Shown here piece after piece: positions 29,947-32,229 of a stretch of DNA of 32,229 nt. Each line of letters starts with the position of its first letter. The stretch's first letter is position 1. Where the stretch lies: contig NZ_RJUB01000020.1 of NCBI RefSeq assembly GCF_024343615.1, positions 1-32,229 on the forward strand, in the 5' to 3' direction. The notes under the pieces are model-generated. The model did not search any database. It was not told the DNA's origin and saw only the letters and a list, made by a program, of their open reading frames with translations. The translations under genes and the position numbers were made by a program. Source of the DNA: Ferruginibacter sp. HRS2-29 (lineage in GTDB: Bacteria > Bacteroidota > Bacteroidia > Chitinophagales > Chitinophagaceae).

Positions 29947-32229
29947 TTATTGTACGATGATCACCGTCCCTTTCTGCTCCACCACACGGCCATTGTGATC
30001 CTTGCCTTTCACCATCCACACATAGGTGCCTACCGGTTGCTTCCTGCCTCGGTAAGTACCATCCCAGCCTTTCAGCCATTGGTTGGTTTCGAACATCAGG
30101 ATACCAAACCTGTCGAATACCCGGAAGTAATCGGTGCTGGCAATTCCTGCCGGTATTGCACGGAAGATATCGTTGCGGCCATCGCCGTTCGGACTGAAAG
30201 CATTCGGAACATGATACATGGGACCTTCATAGGCTTTTACGAATACTGTATCGTATCCTTCGCAACCTGCGATATCGGTAACAACAACTGTAAACCTTGT
30301 ATCGGCTGTGAGTGTAGCCAAAGGATTTTGCAGCCGTGGATCGTTGAGCGGGGCGGCGGGTGACCAAAGGTAACCGGTACCACCACTTGCCATGAGCTGA
30401 TGTGGCCTGCCATACATGGCAATCGTATCCCTGCCAGCAAATGCCTGCACAGGCGGCTGGACAAATACTGTTACAGTATCTTTTACCACGAAATTACAGC
30501 CGTAGTTGTCGGTCACAGTAAGAATGAACTGCTGTGTACTGTCTGTTTTAGCCGGTGTAACAGGCTGGGTCGGGAACGAAACTTTATTGGCTGGTTCCCA
30601 TCCATAATTAACCGTACCGGAAAGATCGGTTGCGCTACCCATCAGCGTTGCCACGGATGGAATGGTTTGCGTAGCCTGGTTACAGATTGCCGTATCCAGC
30701 CCTGCACTTACGATCGGTTTGTGCAGTACATTGATGGTGATCACATCCTGGCGTTTACAGATACCCCATTGGGCATTCAATGTATAGATCGCCGTATCCT
30801 GAGGTGTAGCCACCGGGTTTTTAACTTTAGGATCATTCAAAGAAGTTAAAGGAACATTCAGTGCCGTCCAGTTGAAGATAGTAGTCTGGGGATTCGTCTG
30901 TGGTTGCAAGGTGACCGAACTACCTACGCAAATGGTCTGGTTCGGTCCGAGTTCAAGCCTCATGGTGTCCAGCAATGCTACCGTAACGGTTGTATTGGTA
31001 ACACAACCTTTGGCATCTTTCACTTTCACATTGGCATAGAAGCCCGTATCCGGAGCTATGAAAATATTGGACGATTGGTAGTTCAATCCGTTATTGATCG
31101 AATACTGGTAAGGTGTGGTTCCGCCACCACCGGTTACGGTGATGGTTCCATCATTGCCATTACAAGTAGCTACTTTGGTGTTGGTAGCCGATGCTGTCAA
31201 TACTGTTGGCTCTGCGAGAACGATGCTGGTATCTTTTGTACAACCTACATTATCTTTTATGCGGAAATTATAGGTTCCGGCAATCAGCCCGTTGAATACA
31301 TTGCTGGTCTGATAGGTTGCATAAGGAGCCAGTGCATATTGATACGGGGCCACACCACCACTAATGTTGAAAGTGATGCTGCCATTGTTGTTTCCGTTGC
31401 AGGATGGCATCACTTTCACCGAAGGTGATCTTAATGGAGGATTGGAATTCAATGTAAAGGAGCCCGAACCTGTACAGCCATTGGCAGAAGTGAAAGTATA
31501 GGTATAAGGGCCAGGGGCAAGATTGGTATATGTAGGGCTGGTTTGAGTACCGCCAGGTGTAAGCGTGAAACTGTAAGGACCTGTGCCACCCGGTACGATG
31601 GTGATTGAACCATCATTGATGTTGGCGCAAACCGGCTGGTGTACAGTAGTAACAGTTGAGCTCAGGGAAGGACCCGCAGCTACAACCGGATTTACCGTAA
31701 CGTTGCCACCGCACCCCGATCCCGCAATAAAGCTGATGGTATAAGTGCCCGGGCCAAGATTGGTAAATACATTGCTGGTCTGTATCACGTTACCCGGGTT
31801 GAGCGTATAAGTATATGGTCCCGTTCCGGTAGGGGTAACTGTAATGGTACCATCGTTCCTGGTAGGGCAGGAGGTAGCGGTGGTGGTAGCCGTTGCGGTG
31901 AGGGCCGGCCCCTGCAATACGTTTACCGCCACATTACCCACGCAGTTATTGGCATCCCTGATTACAAAAGTATGTGCTGCTGCCGTAACACCGGTGAACA
32001 GGCCGGTAGCCTGTGCCGGGCCGCCATCCATCGCAAAAGTATATGGCCCGGTTCCATTGGTAGGGGTTACGGTGACCGTTGCGTCGTTGATATTCGGGCA
32101 GGAAGTAGGAGTAAATGTAGCAGTTCCGGTGATACCCGATCCGGCACCTACCGTACGGGTGATCGTACCAGAGCAGTTGGTGGCATCACGGAAAGTGACC
32201 GTATGAGAACCCGGAGGCAGGCCGGTGAA
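29947..32229 (-). CDS. Large SprB/PKD-like repeat protein with CHU_C (T9SS type B) sorting domain (5' end outside window)
   Basis: The frame is open from the stop at 29947 to the right edge. The ATG at 32031 is internal, since translation continues upstream in the same repeat pattern (...TFTPTSCPNINDATVTVTP...). The N-terminal visible half is made of ~75-85-residue repeats, each with NDGTITV...GTGPYTYTL...GPGTY and two Cys (for example SCPTRNDG and SGCGGN), as in SprB-like adhesins. Then come Ig/PKD-like modules with LGPNQTICVGSSV and DTAICNQ starts. The end is the gliding-motility-associated C-terminal domain (VPNAFSPNGDGRNDIFR ... FDRFGILMFE ... GWDGTYRGRKQPVGTYVW). It is exported by T9SS and probably anchored to surface polysaccharide. 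Paired Cys suggest disulfides. Confidence 0.9.
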   Translation of the reverse strand, partial: FTGLPPGSHTVTFRDATNCSGTITRTVGAGSGITGTATFTPTSCPNINDATVTVTPTNGTGPYTFAMDGGPAQATGLFTGVTAAAHTFVIRDANNCVGNVAVNVLQGPALTATATTTATSCPTRNDGTITVTPTGTGPYTYTLNPGNVIQTSNVFTNLGPGTYTISFIAGSGCGGNVTVNPVVAAGPSLSSTVTTVHQPVCANINDGSITIVPGGTGPYSFTLTPGGTQTSPTYTNLAPGPYTYTFTSANGCTGSGSFTLNSNPPLRSPSVKVMPSCNGNNNGSITFNISGGVAPYQYALAPYATYQTSNVFNGLIAGTYNFRIKDNVGCTKDTSIVLAEPTVLTASATNTKVATCNGNDGTITVTGGGGTTPYQYSINNGLNYQSSNIFIAPDTGFYANVKVKDAKGCVTNTTVTVALLDTMRLELGPNQTICVGSSVTLQPQTNPQTTIFNWTALNVPLTSLNDPKVKNPVATPQDTAIYTLNAQWGICKRQDVITINVLHKPIVSAGLDTAICNQATQTIPSVATLMGSATDLSGTVNYGWEPANKVSFPTQPVTPAKTDSTQQFILTVTDNYGCNFVVKDTVTVFVQPPVQAFAGRDTIAMYGRPHQLMASGGTGYLWSPAAPLNDPRLQNPLATLTADTRFTVVVTDIAGCEGYDTVFVKAYEGPMYHVPNAFSPNGDGRNDIFRAIPAGIASTDYFRVFDRFGILMFETNQWLKGWDGTYRGRKQPVGTYVWMVKGKDHNGRVVEQKGTVIIVQ

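Overview
The window is a chromosomal segment of a Bacteroidota bacterium, with gene content resembling the class Chitinophagia (class-level placement is inference). The evidence is type IX secretion (T9SS) C-terminal sorting domains of both types, SprB-like repeat proteins, a UpxY/NusG-like antiterminator, A-rich translation-start regions and moderate GC. Almost all of the window is one exopolysaccharide or capsule locus of the Wzx/Wzy type, read leftward on the minus strand and bracketed by two large secreted repeat proteins whose 3' ends point into the locus.

Layout. Positions 1-851 hold the 3' end of a plus-strand SprB-repeat protein with a T9SS type A tail, followed by a terminator and about 500 bp of non-coding DNA with degenerate hairpin repeats. 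The other edge (29947-32229, minus strand) holds the 3' part of a second repeat protein with a CHU_C (T9SS type B) tail, followed by a terminator and a 14-bp tandem array. Between them, in minus-strand order, lie: outer-membrane export lipoprotein (wza) and inner-membrane co-polymerase/tyrosine kinase (wzc); a 250-bp leader with two 77-bp repeat units; upxY; polysaccharide deacetylase; Wzy-like polymerase; Wzx-like flippase; two GT4 glycosyltransferases; a FemAB/GNAT-like protein; a five-bladed beta-propeller protein; a methyltransferase; a CapK/PaaK-like adenylate-forming enzyme; a third GT4; a six-hairpin glycosidase-like protein; a WecG/TagA (GT26) transferase; an MBOAT acyltransferase with an SGNH partner; UDP-GlcNAc 2-epimerase (wecB); the polyprenyl-phosphate sugar-1-phosphate transferase that starts the repeat unit; an acyltransferase-3 protein; and a second MBOAT/SGNH pair. 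One secreted beta-helix protein (3937-5418) is the only complete gene on the plus strand.

How it works together (inference from families). The polyprenyl transferase primes the lipid carrier. WecB supplies UDP-ManNAc, for which the GT26 enzyme is the natural user, and the GT4 enzymes complete the repeat unit. Wzx flips it, Wzy polymerises it, and Wzc/Wza control length and export. Two MBOAT/SGNH modules, an AT3 protein, a deacetylase, a methyltransferase, and the CapK and FemAB-like proteins imply a heavily decorated polymer. The beta-helix and six-hairpin proteins are candidate polymer-trimming enzymes.

The least ordinary signals are non-coding: (i) heptamer-period tandem arrays of different sequence placed at the 3' ends of genes, contrasted with a 9-mer repeat family at 5' ends; (ii) the two-unit leader repeat before upxY; (iii) terminator-like hairpins inside the locus, close upstream of cluster genes, which fit antitermination control by UpxY.
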